Shown here: positions 1 through 10,855 of the stretch, one piece after another
Position numbering within the stretch: position 1 is the stretch's first letter
How the letters are laid out: each line of letters begins with the position of its first letter
Source: Shinella pollutisoli
GTDB lineage: Bacteria; Pseudomonadota; Alphaproteobacteria; Rhizobiales; Rhizobiaceae
Reading direction: 5' to 3'
DNA length: 64,000 nucleotides
Assembly: GCF_024609765.1 (NCBI RefSeq)
Contig: NZ_JANFDG010000003.1
Coordinates: 62,001-126,000 of the forward strand
Notes under the pieces: generated by a model
Told to the model about the DNA's origin: nothing
Database searches by the model: none
What the model saw: the letters and a program-made list of their open reading frames with translations, nothing else
Position numbers and translations under genes: made by a program

Positions 1-588
1 CAACCCGACGATCAGCGGCCGGGTGGCCTGCGCCAGCCGCTCGGGCAGCGGCACGCCGAGCACGATGGGCACATTGGCCGTCTTGATGCCGCGATTGGCG
101 AGATAGATGCTCGTCGGCGTCTTCGAGGTGCGGCTGATGCCGACGAGGATCACGTCCGCCTCGTCGATATCGGCGGGCAGCTGCCCGTCGTCATGGTCCA
201 TCGTGAAATTCAGCGCGTCGATGCGGGCGAAATAGTCGGCGTCCATCACGTGCTGCGCGCCGACGCGGCGGCGCGACGGCGCGCCGAGATAGGACTGGAA
301 GAGGTCGATGATCGGCTCGAGCACGGAGACGCAGGGAAGCCCCATCTCCCGGCAGCGCTGGTCGATGATCTCGGAGAGCTCGCGGTCGACGATCGTGTAG
401 AGGACGATGCCGGGCGCGCCGTCGATGGCGTCGAGCACCGCCATCAGCTGCTTGCGGTTTCGCACCAGCGGATAGACGTGCTCCAGCGCCTGCGAGGACT
501 GGAACTGGGCGGCGGCGGCCCGGCCGGCGGCGATCAGCGTCTCGCCCGTCGAGTCCGAAATCAGATGGAGATGGAAGTAGTTTTTCAT
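1..588 (-). CDS. Pyruvate,phosphate dikinase / PEP synthase regulatory protein (PPSR, DUF299), partial
   Basis: The first 196 residues are present; the gene runs off the left edge, and the family is usually about 270 residues. This family is a bifunctional serine/threonine kinase and pyrophosphorylase that switches PPDK or PEP synthase off and on. The N-terminus reads [17 protein letters not shown], a typical family start, and the phosphate-binding loop GISRTSKT lies at residues 150-157 followed by TSIYLANRG. The ATG at 588 is the natural start. It is transcribed away from hemE, and the two genes flank a 414-bp gene-free stretch. Whether the target is PPDK or PEP synthase cannot be told here. 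Confidence 0.9.
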   Translation of the reverse strand, partial: MKNYFHLHLISDSTGETLIAAGRAAAAQFQSSQALEHVYPLVRNRKQLMAVLDAIDGAPGIVLYTIVDRELSEIIDQRCREMGLPCVSVLEPIIDLFQSYLGAPSRRRVGAQHVMDADYFARIDALNFTMDHDDGQLPADIDEADVILVGISRTSKTPTSIYLANRGIKTANVPIVLGVPLPERLAQATRPLIVGL

Positions 589-682
589 GCTCTCCACAAT
601 ATCCTCCGCTGCCTGTTGATAGGCCGGGACGGCCAAGAGCTAATGACGGCGGCGGCCCCGAGGCAAGGGGACAACGTCCGAT

Positions 683-691
683 TTATCCACA
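683..691 (+). promoter_or_regulatory. DnaA box (perfect TTATCCACA)
   Basis: This is an exact match to the high-affinity DnaA consensus TTATNCACA in the ppsR-hemE intergenic region. It is the strongest single initiator-binding site visible there. Confidence 0.65.
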
Positions 692-725
692 AAGGCGGGT
701 GACGCCCGGCCGCTTGTCCCGCGGC

Positions 726-734
726 TGTGGACAA
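726..734 (-). promoter_or_regulatory. DnaA box (one mismatch)
   Basis: On the minus strand the sequence is TTGTCCACA, one change from TTATCCACA. It lies 35 bp from the perfect box and faces it, an arrangement common in replication origins. Confidence 0.5.
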
Positions 735-1002
735 GACTCGCGGAACGGCAAAGTGTCGCGTCCATCCACAGCCGGCCCACAGGAACGGCATTTTCCAAGA
801 CCGGCGTAATCTCCTGATTCGAAAGCCGGAATCCGAATGATCCCCGATCTTCTGGAAAAGCATCCGAATCCATCCTCCGGATTCGGGCGCCGCGGCGCAT
901 CAAGGGTTCCCTGTGGAGCGGATTTAATCCTTGATAGTCACCGACTCTAAGAAATAGAAACCTCTTCAAAGAGATTTTTTCATTGTTTGGGAGAGTTCCG
1001 CG

Positions 1003-2037
1003 GTGTCTCGGAAAAGCCGGAAGATCGTCGATGTTTTGAATGGCAAGACGGTTTCTCCCCCTCCCCTGTGGCTGATGCGGCAGGCGGGACGCTACCTGCC
1101 GGAATACCGCCGGACGCGGGAGCAGGCGGGCGGCTTCCTCGATCTCTGTTATTCGCCGGAGCTCGCGACGGAGGTGACGCTGCAGCCGATCCGGCGCTAC
1201 GGCTTCGACGCGGCGATCCTGTTCTCCGACATCCTCGTCATCCCCGATGCGCTGAGGCGCAATGTCCGCTTCGAGGAGGGCCATGGACCGAGGCTCGACC
1301 CGATCGACGCCGACGGCATTCGCGCGCTGAAGCCCGATGCGGTCGCCGACCACCTGCGGCCGGTGATCGAGACGGTCGGCCGCATCCGCGCGGCCCTTCC
1401 GGAAGAGACCGCCCTTCTCGGCTTCTGCGGCGCGCCCTGGACGGTCGCCACCTACATGATCGCCGGCCACGGCACGCCGGACCAGGCGCCGGCCCGGCTC
1501 TTCGCCTATCGCGACCGGGCGACGTTCTCCTATCTCCTCGATTTCCTCGCCGACGTCTCGGCCGATTATCTCGTCGCGCAGATCGATGCCGGCGCCGATG
1601 CCGTGCAGATCTTCGATTCGTGGGCGGGGGTTCTCGGCGAGCGGGAATTTGCCGATTTCGCGGCGCGTCCCGTCCGGCGCATGATCGATTCGGTGCGCGC
1701 GCGCCGCCCGGCCGCGAAGGTCATCGCCTTCGCCAAGGGGGCCGGCCTGCTCCTGAAGACCTACCGCCAGGAGACGCGGGCCGACGCGATCGGCCTCGAC
1801 TGGTCCGTGCCCCTCTCCTTCGCCGCCGAGCTGCAGAAGGACGGTCCGGTGCAGGGCAATCTCGACCCGATGCGCGTCGTCGCCGGCGGTGCGGCGCTCG
1901 ACGAGGGCGTCGACGCGATCCTCACGGCGCTCGGCAACGGCCCGCTGATCTTCAATCTCGGCCACGGCATCACGCCGCAGGCCGATCCGGAGAACGTGGC
2001 GCGGCTCGTGGACCGGGTGCGCGGGGGCCGGCCATGA
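1003..2037 (+). CDS. hemE: Uroporphyrinogen decarboxylase
   Basis: 344 residues, normal length. HemE decarboxylates the four acetate side chains of uroporphyrinogen III to give coproporphyrinogen III in cytosolic haem synthesis. Visible signatures are the substrate-binding motif [11 protein letters not shown] (residues 26-36), the [13 protein letters not shown] segment with the catalytic aspartate (about 73-85) and [13 protein letters not shown] further on. The start is a GTG at 1003 preceded by a GGGAG ribosome site. Its stop overlaps the hemJ start (ATGA), so the two are translationally coupled. Its 5' side abuts the putative origin. Confidence 0.96.
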   Translation: MSRKSRKIVDVLNGKTVSPPPLWLMRQAGRYLPEYRRTREQAGGFLDLCYSPELATEVTLQPIRRYGFDAAILFSDILVIPDALRRNVRFEEGHGPRLDPIDADGIRALKPDAVADHLRPVIETVGRIRAALPEETALLGFCGAPWTVATYMIAGHGTPDQAPARLFAYRDRATFSYLLDFLADVSADYLVAQIDAGADAVQIFDSWAGVLGEREFADFAARPVRRMIDSVRARRPAAKVIAFAKGAGLLLKTYRQETRADAIGLDWSVPLSFAAELQKDGPVQGNLDPMRVVAGGAALDEGVDAILTALGNGPLIFNLGHGITPQADPENVARLVDRVRGGRP

Positions 2038-2573
2038 CCGAGCGGCAGACGGGCGAGGCGCCGGGCCGGCGCGCGCGCATCCGCGCGGCGATCGCCCTTG
2101 CCGTCTTCGCCCTCGTCGCCGGCCTCGTCGTGCTGTTTCCGCCGGAAAATCCCTATCTGTGGCTGAAGGCGCTGCACATCATCGCCGTCATCTCCTGGAT
2201 GGCGGGCCTGCTCTACCTGCCGCGGCTCTTCGTCTATCACACCGACGCGCCGAAGGGTTCGCCGCTTTCGGAAACGCTGAAGGTGATGGAGCGGCGGCTC
2301 TACCGCGTCATCATGCAGCCGGCGATGGGCCTTGCCTGGCTGCTCGGCCTCTATCTCGCCTGGTCGGTCTACGGCTTCCAGGGCGGCTGGCTGCATGCGA
2401 AGCTGCTTCTCGTCGTGCTTCTCACCGGCGTGCACCAGTTCTACGGCCGCGCCGTCGAAGCCTTCGCCCGCGACGAGAACCGCCGCAGCGGCCGCGCCTG
2501 GCGCGTCTGGAACGAGGCGCCGGCGGCCCTGATGATCCTCGTCGTCGTGATCGTCGTCGTGAAGCCGTTCTGA
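2034..2573 (+). CDS. hemJ: Protoporphyrinogen IX oxidase HemJ (UPF0093 / CopD-like membrane protein)
   Basis: 179 residues, inner-membrane protein. HemJ oxidises protoporphyrinogen IX to protoporphyrin IX in bacteria that lack HemG and HemY. The family core [20 protein letters not shown], carrying the conserved histidine, is at about residues 43-62, followed by LFVYH. Four hydrophobic segments are visible: near 20-38, 43-63, 95-115 and 160-178. The ATG overlaps the hemE stop by 4 bp, forming a haem-synthesis pair. Older annotations call it a hypothetical CopD-family protein; the hemE linkage supports HemJ. Confidence 0.9.
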   Translation: MTERQTGEAPGRRARIRAAIALAVFALVAGLVVLFPPENPYLWLKALHIIAVISWMAGLLYLPRLFVYHTDAPKGSPLSETLKVMERRLYRVIMQPAMGLAWLLGLYLAWSVYGFQGGWLHAKLLLVVLLTGVHQFYGRAVEAFARDENRRSGRAWRVWNEAPAALMILVVVIVVVKPF

Positions 2574-2762
2574 GCCGTCCGTTGCGACAGGAAGGAGAAA
2601 TTCCGACGCCCCCTTGCGGCCCAGGGCCGGAACCGCTATTTTCCGCGCATCTCATCTTTCGTGGCATGTGTATTCGTTCAGTGGACTGCTCCGGACCTCG
2701 CGCAGTTCGTCCTTGACCCGCACGCCTTCTCCCATCCCGAAGACCTCCAGCATGGACCATTC

Positions 2763-4028
2763 ATGGCCGAAATGAAGCTACAAGACCTCAAGAACAAGAC
2801 TCCGACCGACCTCCTCGCTTTCGCCGAATCGCTCGAGGTCGAGAACGCGAGCACGATGCGCAAGCAGGAACTGATGTTTGCCATCCTCAAGATGCTGGCC
2901 GCGCAGGACGTGGAGATCATCGGCGAGGGTGTTGTGGAAGTGCTGCAGGACGGATTCGGCTTCCTGCGCTCGGCCAATGCGAATTACCTGCCCGGCCCGG
3001 ACGACATCTACATCTCGCCCTCGCAGATCCGCCGCTTCTCGCTGAAGACCGGCGACACGGTCGAGGGGCCGATCCGGGGACCCAAGGAGGGCGAGCGCTA
3101 TTTCGCGCTGCTCAAGGTCAACACGATCAATTTCGACGACCCGGAGAAGATCCGCCACAAGGTCCATTTCGACAACCTGACGCCGCTCTATCCGAACGAG
3201 CGCTTCAAGATGGAACTCGACGTTCCGACCTCGAAGGACTTGTCGCCGCGCGTGATCGACCTCGTGGCGCCGCTCGGCAAGGGCCAGCGCGCGCTGATCG
3301 TCGCGCCGCCGCGCACCGGCAAGACGGTGCTCCTGCAGAACATCGCCCATTCGATCACCGCGAACCATCCGGAATGCTACCTGATCGTGCTGCTCATCGA
3401 CGAGCGGCCCGAGGAGGTGACCGACATGCAGCGCTCGGTGAAGGGCGAGGTCGTCTCCTCGACCTTCGACGAGCCGGCCGCCCGTCACGTCCAGGTCGCG
3501 GAGATGGTGATCGAGAAGGCGAAGCGCCTGGTCGAGCACGGCCGCGACGTCGTCATCCTGCTCGATTCGATCACCCGCCTCGGCCGCGCCTACAACACGG
3601 TCGTGCCGTCCTCCGGCAAGGTGCTGACCGGCGGCGTCGACGCCAACGCCCTGCAGCGGCCGAAGCGCTTCTTCGGTGCGGCCCGCAACATCGAGGAAGG
3701 CGGCTCCCTGACGATCATCGCCACGGCGCTGATCGACACCGGCAGCCGCATGGACGAGGTCATCTTCGAGGAGTTCAAGGGCACCGGCAACTCGGAGATC
3801 GTCCTCGACCGCAAGGTCGCCGACAAGCGCATCTTTCCGGCGATGGACATCCTCAAGTCGGGGACCCGCAAGGAGGACCTGCTCGTTCCGCGCCAGGACC
3901 TGCAGAAGATCTTCGTGCTGCGCCGCATTCTTGCACCGATGGGCACGACGGACGCGATCGAATTCCTCATCGACAAGCTCAAGCAGACGAAGAACAACGG
4001 CGACTTCTTCGATTCGATGAACACCTGA
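2763..4028 (+). CDS. rho: Transcription termination factor Rho
   Basis: 421 residues. Rho is a hexameric RNA-dependent ATPase and helicase that ends Rho-dependent transcription. The N-terminal Rho/RNA-binding region contains [20 protein letters not shown], followed by the ATPase core with the Walker A-type GPPRTGKT-like segment ([15 protein letters not shown], about 180-194) and the Q/R-loop region. The start [17 protein letters not shown] at 2763 matches rhizobial Rho; a second ATG three codons later is possible. The 189-bp leader after hemJ suggests its own promoter. A hairpin terminator follows the stop. Confidence 0.97.
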   Translation: MAEMKLQDLKNKTPTDLLAFAESLEVENASTMRKQELMFAILKMLAAQDVEIIGEGVVEVLQDGFGFLRSANANYLPGPDDIYISPSQIRRFSLKTGDTVEGPIRGPKEGERYFALLKVNTINFDDPEKIRHKVHFDNLTPLYPNERFKMELDVPTSKDLSPRVIDLVAPLGKGQRALIVAPPRTGKTVLLQNIAHSITANHPECYLIVLLIDERPEEVTDMQRSVKGEVVSSTFDEPAARHVQVAEMVIEKAKRLVEHGRDVVILLDSITRLGRAYNTVVPSSGKVLTGGVDANALQRPKRFFGAARNIEEGGSLTIIATALIDTGSRMDEVIFEEFKGTGNSEIVLDRKVADKRIFPAMDILKSGTRKEDLLVPRQDLQKIFVLRRILAPMGTTDAIEFLIDKLKQTKNNGDFFDSMNT

Positions 4029-4054
4029 GGTTTCCATTCAGGTCGGTGTGCGAT

Positions 4055-4083
4055 GGTCCCGCCCGCAAGGCGGGGCCATTTTT
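4055..4083 (+). terminator. Intrinsic terminator after rho
   Basis: Stem TGGTCCCGCC (4055-4064) pairs with GGCGGGGCCA (4070-4079) with one G-T pair; loop CGCAA; followed by four T. It is placed 27 bp after the rho stop. Confidence 0.8.
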
Positions 4084-4152
4084 CGTTGATGCGAATCGAT
4101 TCTTCTCCGAAACGAACTTTCGATTCGCTTCCGTAACCTGTGGCGTTGAACG

Positions 4153-5475
4153 ATGAACGACGAAACGATCTATGCCCTTTCGAGCGGCGGATTGCCTTCC
4201 GGCGTCGCCGTCATCCGCATCAGCGGGCCGCAGACGCAGCATGTTCTCGATGCCTTGTGCGGGCGCATGCCGGAGCCTCGGTTCGCGACGCTCCTTCCGA
4301 TTCGCAACCGGAACGGTGAGGCTTTAGACCGCGGACTGGTGCTCTATTTCCCCGGGCCAGCCTCCTTCACGGGTGAGGATACCGCCGAATTGCAGATCCA
4401 CGGGGGCCGGGCGACGGTCAGGGCGGCGTTCTCGGCGCTGGACGCGATCCCGGGCCTGCGGGCGGCCGAAGCCGGCGAGTTCTCGCGCCGTGCCTTCCTG
4501 AACGGCAAGATGGATCTGGTCGCCGTCGAGGGGCTTGCCGATCTCGTCGCCGCGGACACGGAGATGCAGCGCCGGCTGGCGGCGGAGCAGGCCTCCGGCG
4601 GCCTGTCCAGGCTCTACGAATCCTGGGCGAAGCGCCTGACCCATGCGCGGGCGATGATCGAGGCCGAGCTGGATTTCGCCGACGAGGAGGATGTCCCGGG
4701 CTCCGTTGCCGAAACCATATGGGACGACATGCGCCTCTTGCATCAGGACGTCGTTAACCATATTTCGTCCGCGCAGGCGGGCGAGATCGTCCGGGACGGG
4801 CTGCGGGTCGTCATCGCCGGCCCGCCGAACGCCGGAAAATCCAGCCTTATCAACTATTTGGCCAAGAGGGATGTGGCGATCGTCACCGATGTTCCGGGCA
4901 CGACGCGCGATGTGCTGCATGTCGACCTCGATCTCTATGGCTTCGCCGTGCGGCTTTACGATACGGCCGGGTTGCGGGATACCGAGGATCTCGTCGAGCG
5001 GGAGGGCATTCGCAGGACGCATCTGTCGCTCGCCGAGGCCCATCTGGTGCTTTTGCTCCGCGATCGGCCGGATGCGGAGATCGATAGCGTGAAAAGCGTC
5101 TATACCGGGCCGGTCATCCGCGTCGGCACGAAGGTAGACCGGCAGGAATCGGCTTGGCCGGCCGGCACGGCGGATGTTATGATTTCCGTCGAGACAGGTG
5201 CCGGCATTCCGGAGCTGCTTGCAAGGATCGGTGCGTACCTGCCGGACATTTCGGCGGCCAATGCCCAGGCCCTCCCGACCCGCAAGCGGCATTTCGACAA
5301 TCTCCGCGTCGTGGAAGACAATCTGGGGCAGGCGATCGATGCGGCGCATGTCGGGCTGGATATCCGGGCGGAGTTCCTGCGCCGCGCCGCACACGCCCTC
5401 GGGCGTATCGCGGGGCGCGTCGACGTGGAGAATCTTCTCGATGTGATCTTCTCCGAATTCTGCATCGGAAAATGA
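4153..5475 (+). CDS. mnmE: tRNA uridine-5-carboxymethylaminomethyl modification GTPase MnmE (TrmE)
   Basis: 440 residues. With MnmG it forms the complex that adds (carboxymethyl)aminomethyl groups at wobble uridine 34. The N-terminal folate-binding domain begins MNDETIYALSSGGLPSGVAV. The G domain carries G1 GPPNAGKS (223-230), PGTTRD (248-253) and G3 DTAG (270-273), with a TKVD G4 motif. The C-terminus ends CIGK, the catalytic cysteine motif. Three GANTC sites sit just upstream (4093-4126). The TGA stop is part of a parS site (5473-5488). mnmG follows after 68 bp. Confidence 0.97.
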   Translation: MNDETIYALSSGGLPSGVAVIRISGPQTQHVLDALCGRMPEPRFATLLPIRNRNGEALDRGLVLYFPGPASFTGEDTAELQIHGGRATVRAAFSALDAIPGLRAAEAGEFSRRAFLNGKMDLVAVEGLADLVAADTEMQRRLAAEQASGGLSRLYESWAKRLTHARAMIEAELDFADEEDVPGSVAETIWDDMRLLHQDVVNHISSAQAGEIVRDGLRVVIAGPPNAGKSSLINYLAKRDVAIVTDVPGTTRDVLHVDLDLYGFAVRLYDTAGLRDTEDLVEREGIRRTHLSLAEAHLVLLLRDRPDAEIDSVKSVYTGPVIRVGTKVDRQESAWPAGTADVMISVETGAGIPELLARIGAYLPDISAANAQALPTRKRHFDNLRVVEDNLGQAIDAAHVGLDIRAEFLRRAAHALGRIAGRVDVENLLDVIFSEFCIGK

Positions 5476-5488
5476 TTCACGTGAAACA
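5473..5488. other. parS centromere site 1
   Basis: TGATTCACGTGAAACA has one mismatch to the palindromic ParB-binding consensus TGTTTCACGTGAAACA. It overlaps the mnmE stop codon. Confidence 0.85.
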
Positions 5489-5514
5489 GTGCAACGTGAG
5501 CGAGTCGCATGACG

Positions 5515-5530
5515 CGTTTCACGTGAAACA
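5515..5530. other. parS centromere site 2
   Basis: CGTTTCACGTGAAACA differs from the parS consensus only at the outermost base. It lies 42 bp from site 1, just before the mnmG start. Confidence 0.87.
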
Positions 5531-5543
5531 GGTGGACTGAGAC

Positions 5544-7430
5544 ATGACAGAGCGGCTTGGCTATGATGTCGTCGTGATCGGCGGCGGGCATGCGGGTACG
5601 GAGGCGGCCGCGGCCTCGGCGCGCTTCGGTGCGCGGACGGCCCTCGTCACGCACAAGGCCGCGACGATCGGCACGATGTCCTGCAATCCGGCGATTGGCG
5701 GTCTGGGGAAGGGCCATCTCGTGCGGGAAGTCGATGCCCTCGACGGGCTCATGGGCCGTGTCGCCGACAAGGCGGGGATTCAGTTCCGGCTTCTCAATCG
5801 CCGCAAGGGGCCCGCCGTCCGGGGGCCGCGCACGCAGGCGGACCGCAGGCTTTATCGGGAAGCGATGCAGGCGGAGATTGCTGCGATCGACAATCTCGAT
5901 GTGATCGAGGGCGACGCCTTCGATGTCGAGATCGTTGATGGCCGGGTGTCTGCCGTGATCATGCAGGACGGGCGCCGGATCGCGTGCGGGTCGGTCGTGG
6001 TGACGACCGGGACCTTCCTGCGCGGCCTTATTCATATCGGCAACGAAAAGATTCCGGCGGGCCGCGTCGGCGAAGCGCCGTCGATCGGTCTTTCGGCGAC
6101 GTTCGAGCGGCTGGGCCTCGGGCTCGCGCGCCTCAAGACGGGAACGCCGGCACGGCTGGACGGCCGGACGATCGACTGGAGCGCCGTCGGCCGGCAGGTG
6201 GCCGACGAGGATCCGGTGCCCTTCTCCTTCATGACGGACCGCATCACCACCCCGCAGATCGAGTGCGGCGTCACGCGCACGACGGCCGAGACGCACCGGA
6301 TCATCGAGGAGAATATCGGCCGTTCGGCCATGTATTCCGGGCAGATCGAAGGCGTCGGGCCGCGTTATTGCCCGTCGATCGAGGACAAGATCGTCCGTTT
6401 CGGCGAACGGGACGGACACCAGATCTTCCTCGAGCCGGAGGGTCTGGACGACGACACGGTCTATCCGAACGGCATTTCCAACTCCCTGCCGGTCGATGTG
6501 CAGGCGGCGTTCATCCGCACGATTCCGGGCCTGGAGACGGTTCGGATCCTTCAGCCGGGCTATGCGATCGAGTACGATCACGTCGATCCCCGCGAGCTGT
6601 CGGCCACGCTGGAGGTGCGCCGCGTCGCCGGTCTCTTCCTTGCCGGGCAGATCAACGGGACGACGGGATACGAGGAAGCGGCGGCGCAGGGTCTCGTCGC
6701 CGGCCTGAACGCGGCGCGCCGCGCCGGCGGTGGGGACGGTCATGTATTCAGCCGGACGGAGAGCTATATCGGCGTGATGATCGACGACCTCACGTCACGC
6801 GGCGTGACGGAGCCCTATCGGATGTTCACGTCCCGCGCGGAGTATCGGCTGTCGCTGCGCGCCGACAATGCCGACATGCGCCTGTCGCCGCTCGGCCTCC
6901 AGCTCGGCCTGCTCGGCGAAGCGCGCGCCGAGCGCTTCGGGCGCTGGTCGGCGGACATGGATCGGCTTCGCGGCCGGCTCAAGGCCCTGACGCTGTCGCC
7001 GAACGAGGCCGCCCATGCCGGGATCAAGGTGAATCAGGACGGGACCCGCCGGAGCGCCTATGATCTGCTCGCCTATCCGGACATCGACTATGCACGCCTT
7101 GCCGGCATCTGGCCGGAGGCCCTGGCCGCGGTCGCGCTACGCATGCGGGAAGCGATCGAGATCGAGGCGAGCTATGCGGTCTACATGGAGCGCCAGCAGG
7201 CGGACATCGCCGAGACGAAGAAGGAGGAGGAGCGGCGCATTCCCGACGCTTTCGACTTCCTCACCTTGCCGGGGCTCTCGATCGAATTGCGCCAGAAGCT
7301 GACGGCTGCACGCCCAGCCAATCTGGCGCAGGCCGCCAAGGTGGACGGAATGACGCCGGCTGCTTTGACGCTGCTTCTCGCCCACCTGCGGCGCGGGCAG
7401 AATGACGATGCCGTGCGGGCGGCACACTGA
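5544..7430 (+). CDS. mnmG: tRNA uridine-5-carboxymethylaminomethyl modification enzyme MnmG (GidA)
   Basis: 628 residues, full length. It is the FAD- and NADH-dependent partner of MnmE in wobble-uridine modification. The dinucleotide-binding motif VIGGGHAG is at residues 11-18, and the family block [21 protein letters not shown] follows at about 50-70. The GidA-associated C-terminal domain is present. Two parS sites lie in its 5' region. The TGA stop shares one base with the ATG of rsmG, so the genes are coupled. Confidence 0.97.
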   Translation: MTERLGYDVVVIGGGHAGTEAAAASARFGARTALVTHKAATIGTMSCNPAIGGLGKGHLVREVDALDGLMGRVADKAGIQFRLLNRRKGPAVRGPRTQADRRLYREAMQAEIAAIDNLDVIEGDAFDVEIVDGRVSAVIMQDGRRIACGSVVVTTGTFLRGLIHIGNEKIPAGRVGEAPSIGLSATFERLGLGLARLKTGTPARLDGRTIDWSAVGRQVADEDPVPFSFMTDRITTPQIECGVTRTTAETHRIIEENIGRSAMYSGQIEGVGPRYCPSIEDKIVRFGERDGHQIFLEPEGLDDDTVYPNGISNSLPVDVQAAFIRTIPGLETVRILQPGYAIEYDHVDPRELSATLEVRRVAGLFLAGQINGTTGYEEAAAQGLVAGLNAARRAGGGDGHVFSRTESYIGVMIDDLTSRGVTEPYRMFTSRAEYRLSLRADNADMRLSPLGLQLGLLGEARAERFGRWSADMDRLRGRLKALTLSPNEAAHAGIKVNQDGTRRSAYDLLAYPDIDYARLAGIWPEALAAVALRMREAIEIEASYAVYMERQQADIAETKKEEERRIPDAFDFLTLPGLSIELRQKLTAARPANLAQAAKVDGMTPAALTLLLAHLRRGQNDDAVRAAH

Positions 7431-8065
7431 TGGAGAGTCTGCCCCGCGACCTGAACGGCCTGCGTGTTTCACGTGAAACCATGGACCGCCTGCACGGCTT
7501 CGTCGCCCTGTTCCGCAAATGGGCTAGGGCGATCAACCTGGTGGCGCCGTCGACGCTTGCGGAGCTGTGGCGCCGCCACGTCGTCGACAGCGCGCAGATC
7601 TACGCCCTCCATCCGGGGCCGCGGCACTGGGTAGATCTCGGAAGCGGCGGCGGCTTTCCGGGGATCGTCACCGGCATCCTGCTGGCGGAAGCCGGCGACG
7701 GCTGGGTGCATCTGGTCGAAAGCAACAACAAGAAGGCGGCCTTCCTGCGCACCGCTATTCTCGAAACCGGTGCGCGCGCCTCGGTCCATCCGATCCGCAT
7801 CGAGGAGGCGCCCAGGGTAATCGAACATTGCGACGCCATATCCGCGCGCGCCCTCGCCGATCTCGATCTCCTGCTCGAATTCGGCTTTCCCTGGGCCGAG
7901 CGGAACGCCGATCTGCGCTTTTTCCTGCACAAAGGCCGGGATTATCAGCGGGAGGTCGATAAAGCGGTTGGTCGCTGGAGTTTCGATCTGGTAAAACATC
8001 GAAGCATCGTCGAGCCGGATTCGTTCGTGCTCGAGATTGCGAATCTTTCGCAAAGACCCTCGTGA
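7430..8065 (+). CDS. rsmG: 16S rRNA (guanine527-N7)-methyltransferase RsmG (GidB)
   Basis: 211 residues. This SAM-dependent enzyme methylates G527 of 16S rRNA; loss in other bacteria gives low-level streptomycin resistance. The SAM-binding motif [11 protein letters not shown] is at 68-78. The ATG overlaps the mnmG stop (TGATG). Codons 12-17 (RVSRET) are built from a parS site, so the protein sequence here is partly shaped by centromere function. parA follows after 15 bp. Confidence 0.95.
   Translation: MESLPRDLNGLRVSRETMDRLHGFVALFRKWARAINLVAPSTLAELWRRHVVDSAQIYALHPGPRHWVDLGSGGGFPGIVTGILLAEAGDGWVHLVESNNKKAAFLRTAILETGARASVHPIRIEEAPRVIEHCDAISARALADLDLLLEFGFPWAERNADLRFFLHKGRDYQREVDKAVGRWSFDLVKHRSIVEPDSFVLEIANLSQRPS
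7465..7480. other. parS centromere site 3 (inside rsmG)
   Basis: TGTTTCACGTGAAACC is a match of 15 of 16 bases to parS. It lies within the coding sequence of rsmG, encoding residues 12-17. Confidence 0.87.
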
Positions 8066-8080
8066 TATTGGCGGACGTCC

Positions 8081-8875
8081 ATGGCAGGCGAGAAGAACAG
8101 GATCATCACCATTGCGAACCAGAAGGGTGGCGTCGGCAAGACGACGACGGCCATCAACCTCGCGACGGCGCTGGCGGCGATCGGCGAGCGCGTGCTCATC
8201 GTCGATCTCGACCCGCAGGGCAATGCCAGCACCGGCCTCGGCATCGACCGCCGCAACCGCGAATTTTCCTCCTACGACCTGCTGATCGGCAGCCACGGGG
8301 TCGCGGAAACCGCGCTGGAAACGGCCGTGCCGAACCTGTCGATCATTCCCTCGACGATGGACCTGCTCGGCATCGAGATGGAGATCGCCCAGCAGAGCGA
8401 CCGCGTCTTCCGGCTGCGGCGTGCGTTGGCCTCCGCAGAGGCGCTTGCCTATTCCTATGTGCTGGTGGACTGCCCGCCGTCCTTCAACCTGCTGACGATG
8501 AATGCGATGGCCGCCGCCCACTCGGTCCTGGTGCCGCTGCAATGCGAGTTCTTCGCGCTCGAGGGCCTGAGCCAGCTTCTGGAGACGGTCGACCAGGTGC
8601 GCCGCACGGTCAATCCCTATCTCGACATCCAGGGTATCGTGCTGACCATGTTCGATTCGCGCAACAACCTGGCGCAGCAGGTGGTCAACGACGTGCGAAC
8701 CCATCTCGGCGAGAAGGTCTATCACACGCTGATCCCCCGCAACGTGCGGGTCTCGGAGGCTCCGTCCTACGGGAAGCCGGCGATCCTCTACGACCTTAAA
8801 TGCGCCGGAAGCCAGGCCTATCTTCAGCTGGCGTCGGAAGTGATCCAGCGCGAGCGGCAACGCAAGGCCGCATGA
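8081..8875 (+). CDS. parA: Chromosome-partitioning ATPase ParA
   Basis: 264 residues. This Walker-type ATPase binds DNA non-specifically and moves ParB-parS complexes (origin segregation). The deviant Walker A motif KGGVGKTT, with its signature lysine, is at 15-22; the VDLDPQGNAS switch region follows at about 41-50. It lies directly after rsmG and 22 bp before parB, the usual chromosomal operon order. Five parS sites lie within about 12 kb, which marks it as the chromosomal rather than a plasmid copy. Confidence 0.97.
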   Translation: MAGEKNRIITIANQKGGVGKTTTAINLATALAAIGERVLIVDLDPQGNASTGLGIDRRNREFSSYDLLIGSHGVAETALETAVPNLSIIPSTMDLLGIEMEIAQQSDRVFRLRRALASAEALAYSYVLVDCPPSFNLLTMNAMAAAHSVLVPLQCEFFALEGLSQLLETVDQVRRTVNPYLDIQGIVLTMFDSRNNLAQQVVNDVRTHLGEKVYHTLIPRNVRVSEAPSYGKPAILYDLKCAGSQAYLQLASEVIQRERQRKAA

Positions 8876-8897
8876 CCCTGTACCGTGAGTAGAAGTC

Positions 8898-9791
<894 letters not shown>

Positions 9792-9807
9792 GTTTCCTTA
9801 GCCGGAT

Positions 9808-10848
9808 TCAGGAGCTCTTTCGCCCGGATTGCAGGACGGTCGCCAGCAGGGTCTGCATGGCGATCGTGTCCTCCAGCGCGGGACGCTGGCGGCTTTGCAA
9901 TATGGCCGCCTGAAGCCGCTGCGTCTCGCGGCGGATGGCTGGGCCGGTCCAGGTTCTCAGCGCATTTTCCACGACGGGCTTGCGGCGGAAATGCAGGTGC
10001 CGGCCGAGCGTCGCCAGGGCCTGTGCGGCAGGCATGCGCTTCTCGTCCATCTCGGCGCGCATCAGCTCCAGGAGCTGGAACTGGCGCAGGCAGCCCTGGA
10101 GCACCAGGAAGACCGGCGTCCTGGACGAGACGATCTTCTGGATGGCATGAAGGAAGCCCTCGCGATCGCCCCGGAGGACCGCATCCACCGCGTCGTCGGT
10201 GGAAATGGCGCTGGCGTCGCCGACGATCTCCTCCACGTCCGCCTCCTCGACGACCTCCCTGCCGCGGCAGTAGAGCGCGAGCTTCTGCAGCTCGTTGCGC
10301 GAGGCGAGCCGGTCGCCGCCGATCGTCTCCGTCAGCCGCTCGCGCGCGGCCGGCGAGATGCGCAGGCCGGCGGCGGCGAGCTCCTGGTCGATGAGGCTCT
10401 GGAGCGCGCGGCTGTCGTCGGCATAGCAGGGGATGGCCACGGCCTGCGGCGTGGATTCGGCGAGCTTGCGCAGGGCCGCGCCCTTCTTCAGGTCTCCGGC
10501 CTCGACGATCAGCGTGGACGGGCCGGGCGGCATCCCGGCGAGATGCTGGAACGCGTCGCAGAGGCCCTTCTCGTTGGCCGCGCCGCGCACCCAGACGAGC
10601 CGGTCGCCGCCGAAGAGGCCGATGGCGTTCATCTCGTCGATCAGCCGGCCGGCATCCTGCGCGACGTCGCCGGCGTCGAGCTTGATCACGGAGAAGGGGT
10701 CGTCGAGGGCGACGCCGCTTGCGGCCGCGAGTGCTACGGCGCGCTCGGAGACGAGGCCGCGGTCGGGGCCGTAGACAAGGAGGAGGCGCACGGGCATCGG
10801 CCGCCGCTTCACGAAAGCGTCGAATTCGTGCGACTTGATCTCGGCCAT
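9808..10848 (-). CDS. holA: DNA polymerase III subunit delta
   Basis: 346 residues. The delta subunit is the wrench of the clamp loader that opens the beta clamp. The alphaproteobacterial family start MAEIKSHEFDAFV is present, with LLLVYGPDRGLVSERA near residues 22-37 and IGLFGGDRLVWVRG near 76-89. As expected for delta, no functional Walker A motif is seen. It lies 7 bp downstream of lptE, in a leuS-lptE-holA minus-strand operon. Its stop is flanked by the GAATCCGGCT motif found at two other convergent junctions. Confidence 0.92.
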   Translation of the reverse strand: MAEIKSHEFDAFVKRRPMPVRLLLVYGPDRGLVSERAVALAAASGVALDDPFSVIKLDAGDVAQDAGRLIDEMNAIGLFGGDRLVWVRGAANEKGLCDAFQHLAGMPPGPSTLIVEAGDLKKGAALRKLAESTPQAVAIPCYADDSRALQSLIDQELAAAGLRISPAARERLTETIGGDRLASRNELQKLALYCRGREVVEEADVEEIVGDASAISTDDAVDAVLRGDREGFLHAIQKIVSSRTPVFLVLQGCLRQFQLLELMRAEMDEKRMPAAQALATLGRHLHFRRKPVVENALRTWTGPAIRRETQRLQAAILQSRQRPALEDTIAMQTLLATVLQSGRKSS

Positions 10849-10855
10849 GGCCGGT

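Larger units (their letters stand above)
589..1002. other. Putative chromosomal replication origin (oriC) between ppsR-like gene and hemE
   Basis: No convincing gene is seen in this 414-bp stretch. It holds a perfect DnaA box TTATCCACA (683-691), a one-mismatch box on the other strand (726-734) and a weaker CCATCCACA (762-770). Six GANTC methylation sites lie within 213 bp (735, 816, 829, 866, 880 and 943), far above chance for GC-rich DNA. An AT-richer tract (about 920-995) next to hemE could be the unwinding element. In Caulobacter the origin adjoins hemE, and a hemE-linked origin has been reported in Sinorhizobium; the parAB/parS region nearby fits. Origin function is inferred, not shown. 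Confidence 0.6.

Noticed and set aside
962-980. CTCT-TCAA-AGAG followed by six T upstream of hemE, as a terminator
   Set aside because: The stem is only 4 bp, no gene reads into it from the left, and it lies in the AT-rich part of the putative origin.
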